A DNA stretch of 64,000 nt from Strigamia acuminata (GCA_949358305.1 OX442314.1:16795060-16859059), one strand, 5' to 3'; shown: positions 23,301 through 36,300, numbered from the stretch's first letter. The notes: a model not told the origin generated them from the sequence alone. Program-made: numbers and translations.

Positions 23301-24426
23301 CGCTTTTTGCGAGGTGTACGAGTGAGGTGTTCGAAATTTGAATTAAGAACGTGTGAAATTTGTATCATTTCAGGAAATTAATCGTTTGTTGAGTAGGTTT
23401 GTGCCTGACAGTGATTGCGATCTCAACGAAGATTTTGGCGGTTGGATGAAACAGTTTGAAGGAATTATCAAAGTATCTCAGTCAGCTGCCAGTTTAAAGG
23501 AAGAGCTGGCACGTGTCAAACAGATTGCAGAAGAATCTGAAAAAACGTTGAATCTGCAAGTGAAACATTATCAGGAAGTTCTATCTGAAACGGTATGATT
23601 ATTTATTATTACTCGTTTAGTTTTTATTGATTTTGTTGATTTAATTCCAGGAAACTGCACTGCATAATCTGCAAAGGAGAACTGAGGACGAAGAAGTAGC
23701 TTGGAAAGAAAAATTAGAATATACGGAGAATGAGATCAAACAGGTTTGATAATTCTTTTTTCAGTTATTTTAATTTTTTTTATTATGATTAATGTATGAT
23801 TTGTGTTGTTAGTACGAAGAAAGGTTAGAGAATCTTCACGGGAAACTACTTATCGAGCAAAATGAACGAAAATTAACTGAATTAAAAGCAACTGAAGTAA
23901 ATAATTGAAAGAAAATCTGTCGATTTTCATCAAAATTTAACATAAATTTTTCTTTTCTTTTTCAGACGCGTAAATCAGTTCAGAATTTTCAAGAAATTAT
24001 AGATGCTAAAACTAAAGAAATTTTCAAACGAGAAGAAATCGAAAATTCATTGAATAAAAGATTGCATGCAAGTTTTGATTGATTTTAAAGTGTTTTGAGA
24101 CATTTAGTAATGGTTTATTTGTTTATTAGGAATTAGAGGCCCACTTACAAGTAGAAAAGAAGTCCGTAAAAGATTTAACTACGCAAGCGGTTAAACTCAA
24201 TAGTTTAGTGCGCATCGGAGAAGATTCGTTAAAAGCCGAACAAAAAGTTGTCAGAGAACTACAGAGAAAAATTGCTGATCAAAAGACATTTAAAACTACG
24301 AGTAATGGGACATCTAATGATGCAATAGATGAAGTAAGTTAATTGGAATTAGAAATATTAAACTTCGATTTATTATTTATTATATTTTTAATTGGTGTTT
24401 TTAATTGTTTACAGAATACTAAATAA
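20384..24426 (+). CDS. RRBP1/KTN1: Kinectin / ribosome-binding protein 1 (p180)-like ER coiled-coil protein
   Basis: Fifteen exons (20384-21284, 21347-21480, 21549-21806, 21865-21977, 22112-22286, 22352-22564, 22625-22671, 22736-22931, 23127-23222, 23374-23592, 23651-23743, 23813-23896, 23966-24067, 24130-24333, 24415-24426) encode 948 aa. An N-terminal membrane helix (LVFCGFVIFSVLIIIVVSVF) is followed by the family's KSYDEAVVEQR box. Next comes a ~270-residue Lys/Glu/Val-rich region with IKAEVKP-like repeats, then a coiled coil to the end. The segment ELRRKNWKAMEALSKAER followed by VEDKVNKMEKL, and then FGGWMKQFEG, matches the conserved C-terminal part of kinectin/p180. Such proteins anchor ribosomes, microtubules or kinesin at the rough ER; this single gene probably covers both vertebrate paralogues. 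The last exon codes only three residues, and intron 13 is GC-AG. Confidence 0.9.
22021..22111 (+). repeat. Tandem duplication inside an intron, duplicating the splice acceptor
   Basis: The segment AAAAAAGTCAGAAT...ATTATTTTTTGTTTACTAG is present twice in intron 21978-22111, ending at 22063 and at 22111. Both copies keep the same acceptor (TTTGTTTACTAG). Only the second joins in frame to exon 22112-22286; the first is followed by TAAAAAAAAG. Confidence 0.75.
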
Positions 24427-25296
24427 ACGACATTGCAAAAAAATAGTAATTTAAAAAATAAAAACCGCTTACATGTTTGTATGAAAGGCGAAGCATTATT
24501 TTCAAAGCAAATTTCTCATTAATACAATAGTAAGGCTAGGCATAAATTTATTAATAAATTTTAAGTGGATGTTACGTGAATGTATCGTTACATTTTTTGT
24601 ACGAATTTTTGTCAATTTAAAAGTGTCATTCTCTTTTTGCTACTTAATGCAACTTAAAGAAAGTTGGCACGTATGGAGCTTATTCTTTTTGTTTTGTTTG
24701 TTTTAGATTTTGAAATGAAGTACGGTTACGGAGCATTAATATATATATATTGATAAATAAATTTTGACATACTGTTTATGAGTAGGAAGGATATTTCTAT
24801 AGTGTTTGTTTTACACTGTATTAATCAGAGATTAATTAGTGCCATAAATTATTTCTTCATTTGTAGCACTGCTGAATAAATAAATGAATAACTTTGCCTA
24901 CGCGTGTAGCATTTATTTTCAAAATGAACCGTTTGAATTTAATTGTTTTAGTTTTGCTAAAGTATAGGTCGATTAAATTTTTTTTTTGAAAAAATTTAAT
25001 GTAATTCGAATTAAATATTGCCTAAAGTACTCCGTTTTTATTTTGCTATGTAATTATCGGTGTAGGAATCAATATGAATGTGTATGGTGTATTCACGTGA
25101 TTACAGTAAACCATACGTACCAAAATAATATTTCTTTGGAAGTCTTCAAATCGATTGTGTTGTAGTTTTAGTTGTCAAGACGATCAAAACATGTATTTTT
25201 CCTCTTACGTGTAAACTGTATTTAGCTCTTCGCATAAACTACGCATCCAAGTGCGTGAACATTTGTTACGTTGTTCAAAGAAGATAAACGTTAACG

Positions 25297-26396
25297 ATGA
25301 AAGTAGGAACTGTTGTTTCATCACATCGTACGTACATTTCTCTATTTACTGCACAATATTTTGTTCGATCATACTTTCACGTTAAAATTTCAGCACCGGA
25401 AAAAATTCACATTCATGGGTTAGAAAACTTAATACCTCTTGACCAACTGTTAATCGAACAGGAAAGCGATCATTTGGAGAGTAAGGAACAAATTTAGAGA
25501 AATAACTACCGGTATTTATTTTTAATTAAAAAAAAAATTGATTTATCTAAATTAAGATGCAATCGGGATTGAACTACCTAATAAATATAGACTCCTTAGT
25601 CCTACTGGTCAATTATTGTATTCTGCTGCCGAAAGTGAGTTAATTTTACGCTACTTAGATTGATCACACGCTTATATTGATTTTCATGAATTTTATAGGA
25701 TCTGTTCGCCAAGGAGGAGCTTTAAGACCATTCGATATTCGCATATCTTCGGCAAACCAAGAAATTCTACGAGTCACGCGACCGTTTCGTTGCGACTGCT
25801 GTCTTTGTCCTTGTTGGCTTCAGGTGGGTTTTATTTACAACGAGAAAACGATGTATAAATTTTTAAAATTTAATTTACTTAAATTATGTATATGTAGAAA
25901 GTTACCGTAAAACATCAACGGAGCAACATCCTCGGTTACGTCATTCAAAAATGGAGTCCTGTGGGTTCCAAATTTGTAATTACTAATAGCCATGAAGATC
26001 CCATGTTGAAAATTGATGGACCGCTTTGTACCGCTTTCTGCGCGAAAAACTCTGACTTTAAGGTATGAATGAAAATCAATTGCGAGTAGTTTTAAAATCA
26101 ATTTATTCAACTATTTGCAAGATCTTGTCTTTACAAAACGAGGAAATTGGAATTATTCAAAAGCAGTGGGGTGGTTTTGAGCAAGAATTGCTGACAGATG
26201 CAGACAATTTTTCTATAACTTTCCCAAGGGGATTGGATACGCACTTGAAAGCAGTGTTGCTAGGGGCTTGCTTTCTTATTGTAAGTGCAAGCTATAATGT
26301 CCGACACTCGGGAGTGTTAATCGATATTTGTATTTTTTTTAGGATTTTATTTACTTCGAGTCGATCCCAACACAGCAAACGAGACGACGACGTTAA
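25297..26396 (+). CDS. PLSCR: Phospholipid scramblase
   Basis: Seven exons (25297-25327, 25394-25480, 25557-25634, 25699-25823, 25898-26062, 26122-26280, 26343-26396) give 232 aa. Recognisable blocks are a short Pro-containing start (SSHPPEKIHIHGLENL), the NKYRLLSPTGQLLYSAAE strand, a Cys-rich stretch (RPFRCDCCLCPCW, the palmitoylation-type cluster), LGYVIQKWSPVGSKF, the DADNFSITFPRGLD calcium-binding loop, and a C-terminal hydrophobic helix (LLGACFLIDFIYF). Scramblases move phospholipids between bilayer leaflets in response to calcium and also bind membrane or nuclear partners. The first junction is inferred (donor GTACGT at 25328, acceptor TTTCAG at 25393); reading through without that intron would add 22 residues and also stays open. 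Confidence 0.9.
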
Positions 26397-26706
26397 TTAT
26401 AGTGGTAATGGGTTTTTACTTTTTTTTTTTTTTGCATAAATGTAAAGTTTTTTTAATTGCACTTTCGATCGTTTCTGATAAATTTAATTTATGTTAATGA
26501 ATTGGCAAGGGAAAACTAACAAAAAATTTTAAAATTCACGTAATGTTATGGTCGTGATCGTCAAAGCTACTGGTGATACGTGTTGTATTGATTTGGTGTG
26601 TAGATCTTATGCAAAGACAATTTTATGACGCATCGGAAAGTTCCACAGGTTAAATGGGAAAAAAAACACGTTTACTAAATTAAATGTATGTTTGTCATGC
26701 GTTGTT

Positions 26707-27197
26707 TTATTGGCAATCGAAAAGAGAATTATTTGTAACTTTTATTGCCCGGTGTGTTTGACCGCGCTTGTCCTTTTCTTCACAGATCGTTGGGCAAGTT
26801 TTTAAGATAGAAATGTTGGCTTCACAGCAATACGTTGTTGTGCGAAAGAGAAGTCCTAGTTTTGATAAGCGGTTATACATTTGCACATCATACATAACAC
26901 AATGCCCACACTGCTCAAACTTGCTCAAATTTTAATGTGTTAAATAAATACGGAGTACATTTTTATGATGAAATATTTTAAGTTTTAAAATACTGCTAAC
27001 AGGGTCTTTAATGGAACATTCCGCTGACCTTGTAGCTTTTATGGCTGAAAAGTTATTTTTTTCTTGGGGATATCGATTACGGCTTCAGTTTTTAATATTT
27101 CAAGTTTTCAACCAGCAATGAATTTTGTATAAATGTTATCTTGATTAGAGTGTAAAATACAGATAGTTGACAGAATGCAAATGGCAAAAACAAACAT
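26707..27197 (-). CDS. Secreted eight-cysteine protein, possible cystine-knot type (127 aa)
   Basis: Exons are 27197-27113, 27044-26959 and 26919-26707. Introns are 68 bp (GTTGAA...TTTTCAG) and 39 bp (GTACTC...GAGCAAG). The total is 384 nt with matching phases. The first exon is a clear signal peptide (MFVFAICILSTICILHS). The mature part has eight cysteines: AEC, QCGHC, TTYCC, KTCPTIC and a final DCQ. The order single C, C-G-x-C, CC, C..C, terminal C resembles glycoprotein-hormone/bursicon-type cystine knots, although the usual C-x-G-x-C is one residue short and a C-x-C ending is absent. An alternative model with a tiny exon 2 (ending at 27028, then entering exon 3 three bases earlier) gives seven cysteines and is less attractive. 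The stop codon lies within AATAAA. I know no direct homologue. Confidence 0.45.
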
Positions 27198-27503
27198 TGG
27201 TTTCTATAGGTACATCTCGAAACATTATCTGATTAGTTAATAATTTTAAAATTTTATAAGGTAAAAAAATTTATCGAAAAATTTCAAAAAAAGAGTACAA
27301 GTACTGGTTACTTGTAGGGCCTACTATTGATAGAATATGTAAGATTATCCTAATCATGATCACCCAGTTGTCAGGTTAAAAAAAACGTAATATTTTTATT
27401 AAAAATAATTTTAATAAGTACATTGTGACCCTTTACTTTAATTAACAGTATATAAACGTAAGTACCGTCCACCAATTTGATCTCTGGCAATAACAAATAA
27501 GCT

Positions 27504-29186
27504 TTACATTGATACAGTTTCGTACCAAAACACAACATGATCTCCATTTTGGGGATAAAAAGTGTCCACACCTTTTTTTAATTTAAAAAAAAAATGATAA
27601 AAATTAATATTTTTATCTTGTGAACGCACAAAAAGCACTAATTTACCTGTGTCGGTTCGTGTAGGGAATTTATCATTTTCTTTGAGAACCCCTAACATCC
27701 AAAACATATTTGTAGTTAAATTTTCTCTTACTCCATTAATACTTCGAATATAATGTCCATAACTTGACTCGGTAGCCTCAAATCTGAAATATTTATTACA
27801 AAATTAAAAAAAATTGTTGAAACAAGTAAATGTGTAAAAAAAATAACTTGTAATGAGAATCCTGTTTTGCAGCTATTTTCATTATTTCATAAAATGACAA
27901 CCCCGATGCAACAGTCTGTTTTAATTGTATTTTTTCGTTAGCATCATCTCCTATCCACAGAGAATAAATAATGGAAATTGTTTTAACTACAATTGTACTT
28001 TCACTAACAGTATTGATGATCCTAGTTGTAGAAGTGTGACCTGCGGTTTATATAAACTTATTATTTAATTTTATGTTCAAAATTTCTGTACGGAAACTCT
28101 TAAACTTACTCGCAGTTGTACATTTAATTTGTAATAAATCAATATAATTTTTTGCGTATAACGAAGGATAAATCTGCACAGTCGCAGCATTATTGCCAAT
28201 TGTACCATCTTCTTTTTGAGAATCGAGAAAGTAATAAATGATTGCAGATGCATTCCAATCTTTATCGTTTGCATGCAACAAAGCTTGAGCAACAACTGCC
28301 GACGTGTCAACATTGCCAAAATTACCGCCAACATTTTGACTCTTTTTCAGTTCGTTCGTAGCTTTATTGATAACGTTATTTAATTTTGTAGACGGGTTAG
28401 TTTTTACTACACATTCAATTGCCTGCAATAAAACTGCAATGTAATCTAATAAAAATAAAAATAAATAAGTGAAATAAATAAATAAATAGTTAATTCAGGT
28501 AATACCCCGCAAGTATGTTTCCTCACTAGTAAAATTGTGTAAATATGACACCATTAGTTCGATTTTATTTTGATCGACTTCCGCTCCCGCAGCGCATAAA
28601 GCGAGAGAAACATAACCCAATTCAAATGAGTTGTATATTCTCATTGAATTCAGTTGTTCCACAAGGTTTATTTGATGAAAATTGAATACATTTTGGCAGG
28701 TGGCAACCAAACCACAAACGAACATAGCCAAACGACCAGCTCTCATTGGATTTTCAACATCATCGCTGAGCGTAGAAATAGATATGAAGCGATATTATTT
28801 ACGCAATTAGTTAATTATTTTGTAATTATATATACTTAAGTAATTCAGACAACAGTTCAACTTGCATCTGCTTCACACTTGGTAAATTTTGACTGCCCCA
28901 ACTATTATCTACCAGCTGTAACGCTGTAATTATTCTCGGTGTATCATAACCCCAACCGTGATCTGCGTGTTTCAGCGATATGATTTTACCGTAACTTTTC
29001 TCCCGAAACGAATCAATATTTGCAATACTTTCTAGAACATTGGCTGGAATCAAAGTTGGACACAAATAATTAAGCTTATTATAATTAAATTAAATAATTA
29101 TAGTTTTTCTTACCTATGTCACTTATTGTAGCAGGCACGAATACTATTGTCATTAAAAAGCAAACTACGAAGAAATGCGCTGCCAT
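27504..29186 (-). CDS. Transcobalamin/intrinsic-factor-like cobalamin-binding protein
   Basis: Seven exons (29186-29114, 29043-28836, 28765-28506, 28445-28110, 28040-27848, 27783-27647, 27571-27504) encode 424 aa, practically the length of human transcobalamin II (427). The N-terminal signal peptide is MAAHFFVVCFLMTIVFVPA. An alpha6/alpha6-barrel domain follows with family landmarks: NSFELGYVSLALCAAG, GGNFGNVDTSAVVAQAL and ATVQIYPSLYAKNYIDL. The C-terminal DUF4430-type domain (SSYGHYIRSINGV ... NGDHVVFWYETV) closes over the corrin. The predicted role is extracellular vitamin B12 capture and delivery. Introns are 44-76 bp. A TATA-like palindrome lies about 60 bp before the ATG. Family assignment is strong; ligand specificity is inferred. 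Confidence 0.9.
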
Positions 29187-29242
29187 GTTATCAATTATAA
29201 GTAGTTTATAATGCTAGTTTTAAATTCGCGAGTTGCTGAGGA

Positions 29243-29264
29243 AAAGGTATATATATATACCTTT
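29243..29264 (-). promoter_or_regulatory. TATA-like palindrome upstream of the transcobalamin-like gene
   Basis: AAAGGTATATATATATACCTTT is a perfect 22-bp palindrome centred on a TATATATA core, 57-78 bp upstream of the gene's ATG. Its position and composition suit a TATA box on the minus strand. A TGACATCA (ATF-type) site lies 17 bp farther upstream at 29281. Confidence 0.35.
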
Positions 29265-29776
29265 ACATTTCCAAAAATTGTGACATCACGACGCATTTCC
29301 AGGAAATGTTTTAATATTTATTGGTAATCAGAATTAGAAATTATTTATCGGTGTGACTGACAGATGGAGATAAGAAAAATTTCAGTTTCGCAGAACTTTT
29401 GAATCATCAAGAAAAAACTATAATGCTTATTATTAGCACATCAAACTCAAACTCCACTTGCGTGTTAGAAGATTATTTAACAAAAAAAAAATAAAAAACA
29501 AGGTAGCATAAAAAGCGACTCGATTTAAACATTTTTATCTATAAATTGGTTACAAAATATTACAATACCAATGCATATACGAAATTTAAAAATGTTATAC
29601 AATAATAAGATTATTAAATGACTAATCCACTCCCTAATATACAATTATTTCCACCTTTGCACATGTAACTCTAAAACTCGGCAAAAATATATTCCAATTT
29701 TTGCCAAGAAGTGTTCGCTGAGTGCTGAGTGTAGATGCTGTATTATTGCACTGTGACTTCGGTGATCAACTGCTGA

Positions 29777-31942
29777 CTACTTCTTGTGAAATTCTTCGAT
29801 GCAAAGGTGGCAACTCCAACTTCCTGCAATATTATTTCACATTATTTTACATTATATTTTCTACAACCACTAATCACAACAGACCTTCTGGTGGCTCTGA
29901 AAGAGGTGGGCTTAAGCAATACATGTGGTAACCACGATCACAGTCGTCACAAAACAGAAGCTGATCCTACAAAAATTTAAATTTTTTGTCACACTAATTA
30001 TTTTGCTAAATATTCTCATTACATCGTTGTCAGAAGTCCCACATATTGTACAGCACTTGCACTCAATACACTGCCATCGATACTTCTTTACAGATATCAT
30101 CATGTTCGGAGTGAACTGAAGGCAGGTCGGGTGACCTGTAAAATAAAGACAAAAAAAATAAAATTAAACTTTGATATTTATTAACAGAATGATATTTTAT
30201 TTTCACCTGATCGTCCACAATCTGAACACGACACAAGCTCTTCTGCCACTCGGGTTTTCTTATTCTCTGCAGCGTCGCCTAAACAAAAATCGCAATACGG
30301 ACTGGGCGTAGCAGGCGTCTTCCCAGTTTTAGGTCCTAGAAATAAACGAAAAACAACAACATACTAAACCAAACGCTTACAAACGTGTATTTTAACAATT
30401 AATTTTAATAATTTTTTAATTTTTCAGGTTGTAGCTTTTAGTTTTAAATTTCATATTAATTTTTACTGACAAATCAAACTGACGCCATTTAGTTAAGACA
30501 ACACAAACAACTGAAATATTAAGATTGATCAACCAATCAAACCGGAAAAATGGCTGGAAGTTAAAGATCTAAGCAGAGAATTTACAAGAAGAAAACAAAA
30601 AATAAAAACACGTGCTATTAAAAGAACTTTAGAAGGTAGTACTAAAAAAAGCATAGAACCAAAAGCACAACGAGGAAGCCAATATACAGAGGTGCACACC
30701 GAATAAAAAGTACGCAGGGAGATAGGGACAATGGGAGGGAGCGGGTGCAAAATGGCCCCATACCAGGGTGCTTCAGAAATGTCAGGAAGCTGTCCTGAAA
30801 TTTCTTCAAACCTGCAAGCGGATCGTTGGTGCTCATCGATGGCTTGACAGGTGGTGAAGGTGCTGTACTCTCATCGTCTGTGACTTCTGTGACGCCGTTG
30901 TGGCTGTGCGTGTAATGATAGGTGAGGCCCGGACGAGTTTTGTAACGGGCTCCGCAAGCTGAAAAGTACTTTTAAGTATCTAACGTAATAGTTCATTCAT
31001 TTGTAACCATACCTTCGCAAACGAAAGGTTTCTCTACTTCTGAAGCTGCATCGTATTTTTCAGTCTTCCTTTTTCCTCGAGTACTCGCCTGCGATTAAAC
31101 CCAAAATTAATCAAAAATCTTTTCTTTTTTAAATAAAATAAGCACCTGATTTACCTTTCTTTTCTTCCGTTTAGTGTAGGTCTCCTCATAGTCTTCGTAA
31201 TCTGACTCGGGATCGTTTATTTCACCAGCATCTGGTGGTTCACTAGCATCTTCGTAATCCTGATACCAAGAATCTTTAGAATCAGCTCCTTTGTCGTCCC
31301 TGTCGTCGCCATCAACTTTAGATGCAGGATTTTCAACTGCATTTATTTGATGGATATCTAGAGATACAAATAGAAAAATTCTTATTGATTTATTTGCCAA
31401 AAAAAAACAAAAAAAACAAAAAAAATCTCACGGACCGGAATCATTCATGTCCATGTCCCGAGATCTTGCCGGCCGAAGGAAATTGATCAAGTATTGACGC
31501 CGCTTCTTCCGCCATCGTTTTGATGGGTACGTGTATAATTGACCAGCTGCTTGACCAGGCATTCGATGACGTTTACTCATCCACAAACTGCAATTGCTCT
31601 GAGCCACTCCTTCAACAAAAAATTAAATGATTAAGTATTAAAACCTTTGTCAAATTTCATTTTTTTAAATTTTTTTTTTTTACCAGTTTGGGCGTCTAAA
31701 AAAGGAAGTCTCAGTTTTCTTTCAAGACACAGTCTCGTGTTATAGCTGGAAGATTGTTCTATCGATTCTTTGTATGACGGATCTGTTAAATGGCTGCAAG
31801 AAAATGATTTTTTTGTTTATTTTTTTTTGTTTTGGATTCTTTTGTTGCGTGCTCTCACTAACCTTTTAATCCTCATCATTGCAACTTGATTTATTTGGAG
31901 AGCTGGCTCCTTCGTTTGTGTTAGTGCTGGCATTTGTAACAT
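29777..31942 (-). CDS. DPF: DPF/d4-family (requiem) double-PHD-finger protein
   Basis: Ten exons (31942-31863, 31793-31684, 31609-31436, 31357-31155, 31088-31013, 30958-30764, 30335-30207, 30135-30023, 29966-29885, 29823-29777) encode 402 aa. The requiem N-terminal domain is clear ([19 protein letters not shown], then [32 protein letters not shown]). An acidic linker follows, then one C2H2 finger ([19 protein letters not shown]), a Pro-rich hinge and tandem PHD fingers (YCDFCLGD ... [17 protein letters not shown] ... GSWSCHLC). DPF proteins are BAF (SWI/SNF) subunits whose double PHD reads acetylated/crotonylated histone H3. Exon 3 ends at an unusual GTCCGT donor; the nearby GTGAGA would break the frame. 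The 429-bp intron 6 contains no other feature. Confidence 0.95.
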
Positions 31943-33305
31943 GATGTGAATGTTTCTTCTTCCGAGTGCAGGAGAGAGAATAAGCCGAACACGGATGCAG
32001 TACGGTTAAACTAAACCTAATCTAACAATTTCTACATCTCATTGTACGTACGTGAGACAAATGTAATTAACCCTAATTTTAGTTTGGACTGAAATTATAA
32101 TAATGTGATGTACGTAAGTGCCTTGTGAAGAGCGGCTAAAAAAAGATCCAAAATGGAAAATGGCTGTCAAGTCAAACGAGCGGTTTGTTAGCACTAATCG
32201 ATTTAAACGGCCCATGTGCCGACATCTATGGAGCATTTTTCAATCTAATTTTGAAGTCTGATTTTTAGGAGTTTGTTTATTTATTATTTCTTTTTGGCGA
32301 GTGATCAAATGAATGGAAATATAGTTTCTAATAACTAGGACATTTATTTTTATAATTAACTTATGTAAGAAAATAACATATTGAATACACACAGTACATT
32401 TTACATCAAATACATTAAATTAATTGTAACCTGACAAAATACATATAATACCTAAGCAGGAACATTATAATTTAAGTGCTTGTCCTTAAAAGAACAAGTT
32501 TTTATTGCCTTCATTTTTAGTCTTTTACCAACGCAAAAAATTGTAACTTTAATCTTACACCAAATTCAACCAACTACAGCATACATGGCTCGTACATATA
32601 AAAAAAAGTAAACCCAAAATTTAACCACAAAAAAACATAGTAAAAAATAAAAATTATATAACAAAATAATTGTAAAATATTAATCAATAAAAATTGTAAA
32701 AAAAAATTATTAAATAAACAACAAATAAGTTGAAAATAAATATTTTTAAGTATCCATTGAATGGCTATAAATTAAATAAATGCAGAATACTCAAGTTTTA
32801 ACAAAATCACTTTGCAAATTGCAAATTACAAAAAAAAATTACAAAAAATATATAAAAAGATGTAACAAAAAGAGCTGCCATTATAAATTCCACTCTTAAG
32901 ATCATCGGTATATGTTTATATGCATATTATGCCGTACTAGATGGGTTAACACACTTTTTAATTATTATAAGACCTATATTTTAGAAAAATTTCATTTCTC
33001 TTTAATATTTTTGGTCCCCATTGTCACATTTACGAGGCAGGTAAACACATGGTATCCAGGGGAAACAAACAATATTTCAATTTTTCCGCGTGCTAACTCA
33101 ACTAAAGACGAATTATTATTCCATTATCTTTCCTAAGATAACACCAGTTCATAGAAAAAATACTTTGAAACATTTACATTAATATAAAACAACTGTAAAA
33201 AAAAAAAAAACAAAAAAAAAAGGAGAAAAAGATGATTCTAAAATTGTCAATTTTCATCATTCGGAAATGATTTGAGTATTGCATCGATCTTGAGCAAAAG
33301 TAATT
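31943..33305. other. AT-rich intergenic block between two minus-strand genes
   Basis: This holds the promoter side of DPF (31943-32280, GC-richer, no TATA seen) and the 3' flank of the next gene. The stretch 32300-33240 is extremely A/T-rich with long A runs. No coding frame, repeat array or RNA gene was recognised. Confidence 0.5.
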
Positions 33306-36300
33306 TTAGTCCACTAACGCGTTATTACTCTCTAAAAACTTGATTGCCTTTTCGAGCATTTCTACAGATAAGTCTTGAGTTTGACTAAAATAAAAAAAAA
33401 ATTAATAAAAAGAACATAATAAAATACCTTAAAATAAAGCAATTATTTAACTTACTCAGTTTTCTTAAAATAGAGATCAGTTTCATCTTTGTGAGCATCC
33501 AGAAGACACAATCTTGCTAAAACTAGGAACTATAAAACGAAACAAATCAGTTTAAAACAAAACAAAACAAAATCCTCACCTGTTGGATTTCTTTGTTGCC
33601 TAATTGATGTAAGGCAAGAACAGTACGAGTAGCATCATTGATAAAACTTTTTAAATATTTCCAGATTTCATGAATAGAGAAAATGTTGACACATTGGACC
33701 TGCGGCTGCAGTGACTGCAAAAACAAAATTCCACATTCCGTTACTAAAAAAATTAGAAAAAAAAAATTAATTATTCAAAACTTACAGACGTTTCATCGTC
33801 TTCGGAGATATTTGTAACAAATCCGCCAGCGATTGCAAATGATAGCCGATGTTTCAACGATTTAATATTCACATTTTGTTCTACAGGTGGTGCGACACTA
33901 TCGTTTCCACTGACGACTAAACGTTTCTGAACAAACGTTTTGAGCAGACAAGCATAATCATCTTCCCTGTCGACCGAAGGACTAGAAGAATCTGCCCGAA
34001 GTCTTTGAAGTTTCGTTCGGATTACATCCTTCAAATTATCTATGCTATCAACATTTTCTCCACTGATGTTAAGCGAAGATGTACTATTTACAACATTACC
34101 GACGTCCGCTTCGGCGCTTCCTAAAGTCTCTGCCGATTGCGAGTCGGGAGTAGAAACTAAATCGACTCGACAATCCGTACAAGTTGAACATTTCTTCTGA
34201 ATTAAACGACGGCACGATTTCGCTTTCCCTTTGTTACCCGTTTTTTCTTTCGTTTTTTCACCGCCGTCATCGACCCGCTTCGCATTTTCCGTCATCGACT
34301 CCACTTCCGGTGGTGGACACGATCGATCAGCGTTGTTACCCACCTCTTGTTGTTCGCAACTAGCTTCGACTTGGTTTAATTCCGGTATGTCGGCGGATTT
34401 GAGTAATTCAATCGGAAATCGACTGTAATCGTGTTCCTGCCAGATTCGAATCGCCCTCGTTAATGTGGCCATTTCGAAACCCCCGCCGTTGGACGAAACA
34501 AGCCCGCACTCTTCACTCTCAGCTTGCTCCCTCAAATGCGTAATTTCGACCAAATCTTCGACCACGCCGTGAACGGCCAGCGGACAATCCGACTGTTCCA
34601 ACGCACTGACAGCGGTTAGTGCATCGCTGTGGCTAAGAATTGTCTGAGTTAAACTTATTCCATCGGCTACATTTGATTTCTTATTATTCCGTCGCTTTTT
34701 CACAACCTTCTTCTTCTTTTTAATTCTTCCTATTTTATTCTTCTCATCCGAAACATCGGGCGGACTTAACTGTAACGTGTCGAGTCGAGATTGCATAGCT
34801 GCTAATGTCGGCATTCCCTGGTGGCGTCGTTTTTGCGTTTTGTTTAATTGGCCCACTATTATGACGGGCGAAACAATTTTTTGCGACTTTTCGGCACAAA
34901 CAAATTCGTGGCTCAACGCTTTCCTCTTGCTTCGTCGTACGGTGACGTCTTGAGAAGGCCAAACGGGGGTGCTGGTCACGGCCGCTTTCGTCTTTTTCGA
35001 CTGTCGTGTCGTTTCCGTCGTCGCGCTGTTTTCTAATTTCAATCTCGGCTTCCGCTTTTTCTTCCGACTGCGGTACGCCATCGCGCTCCATATGGAAACT
35101 TTCGATTTTTTCGTCGGTACGCGTCTTCTGTCATTCGAGTTGTCTTTTTCAATGCACGGAATTAAATTCTCGCAACTCGTCTCTTCGTTATCTTCATTCG
35201 AAACAACTGCATCGTCCATTTTTTCACAATCTTCGTCGTCCAACATTTCAGTATCGAATGACTCGGCTGCGTCGTTGTGCTTTGCGCTCTCGTTCGTGGC
35301 ACTCTCCTCCATTTCCTGATTATCACAGCAATTGGAAGCACTGTCGGCAGATAACACTGGCGCATTATCGTTATTTGTTGCAATTTGATCGACCACTTCC
35401 GGAAATGCATCATTATGCATTGGTATATCTTTTATTACTTCGCTCTCATTATTTTCATCCTCCCACACGACGTTCGTGATTAAATCGTCGACGACATGCC
35501 CAATAACGTCGGCATCCAAAACTTGCACGTTGTTTTCCAACACGTTATTCGGCAACGTGTTTTCATCGGCAGAATGTTCGAGAGAATCGTATTCTTGCAT
35601 CAAAAACAACTCGTTGTCGATGCAAGGTAAACTTTCGTTACACATCTCCGGCAAATTCATGTCAACAGGATTCGACTCGTCAATTTCGGCACCTTCCTTC
35701 GGTTCCTCTCGCATCATTTCGCACTGATTCAAGTCCACCGACCCCTGAACATCGACAATAATCGGCAAAACACTTTCTTCCTTGTCGCTTTGAGATTGGA
35801 GACTCAGATCCATATCACGATAAGCCAATTCAGCAATTTCTGGATATTCCTCAATTCCCTCCTCCTCTTCCTCTTCTTCGTAAACCGGCGAAACGTACTG
35901 AGGTCTTTGCTTCGAATTGCTCTTCCTTCTTCGACTGCCCACTGGAAGCCCGGAATTTGCCTTTTCGTACGACGGAAGAATCGGGTCTGCCGCGGGTCGA
36001 TTTTGGCTAAGTACGGTGATTTTTTGAAGCAAACGATCCAAATTCATGCCCTTCTTGGTCGAGCGTTGTAGAGCCGGGCTGCGGTCATCCACAACATCTA
36101 CTTGAAGTTCATTGATGCTGATAGATGGCCTGACAGGCGGTAAATTGACGACCGGTGAAGTGATTCGCTTTTTTGGACATGATCTCCCGTCACGTCCCAC
36201 GTGATTGTTCACTGCTTGGATTACAACCGAGGGTTGTTCATTTTTACTCGATTCTTTCGTCTTTTTCCCTTTAGACGGCGATAAGGGAATGATACTTATA

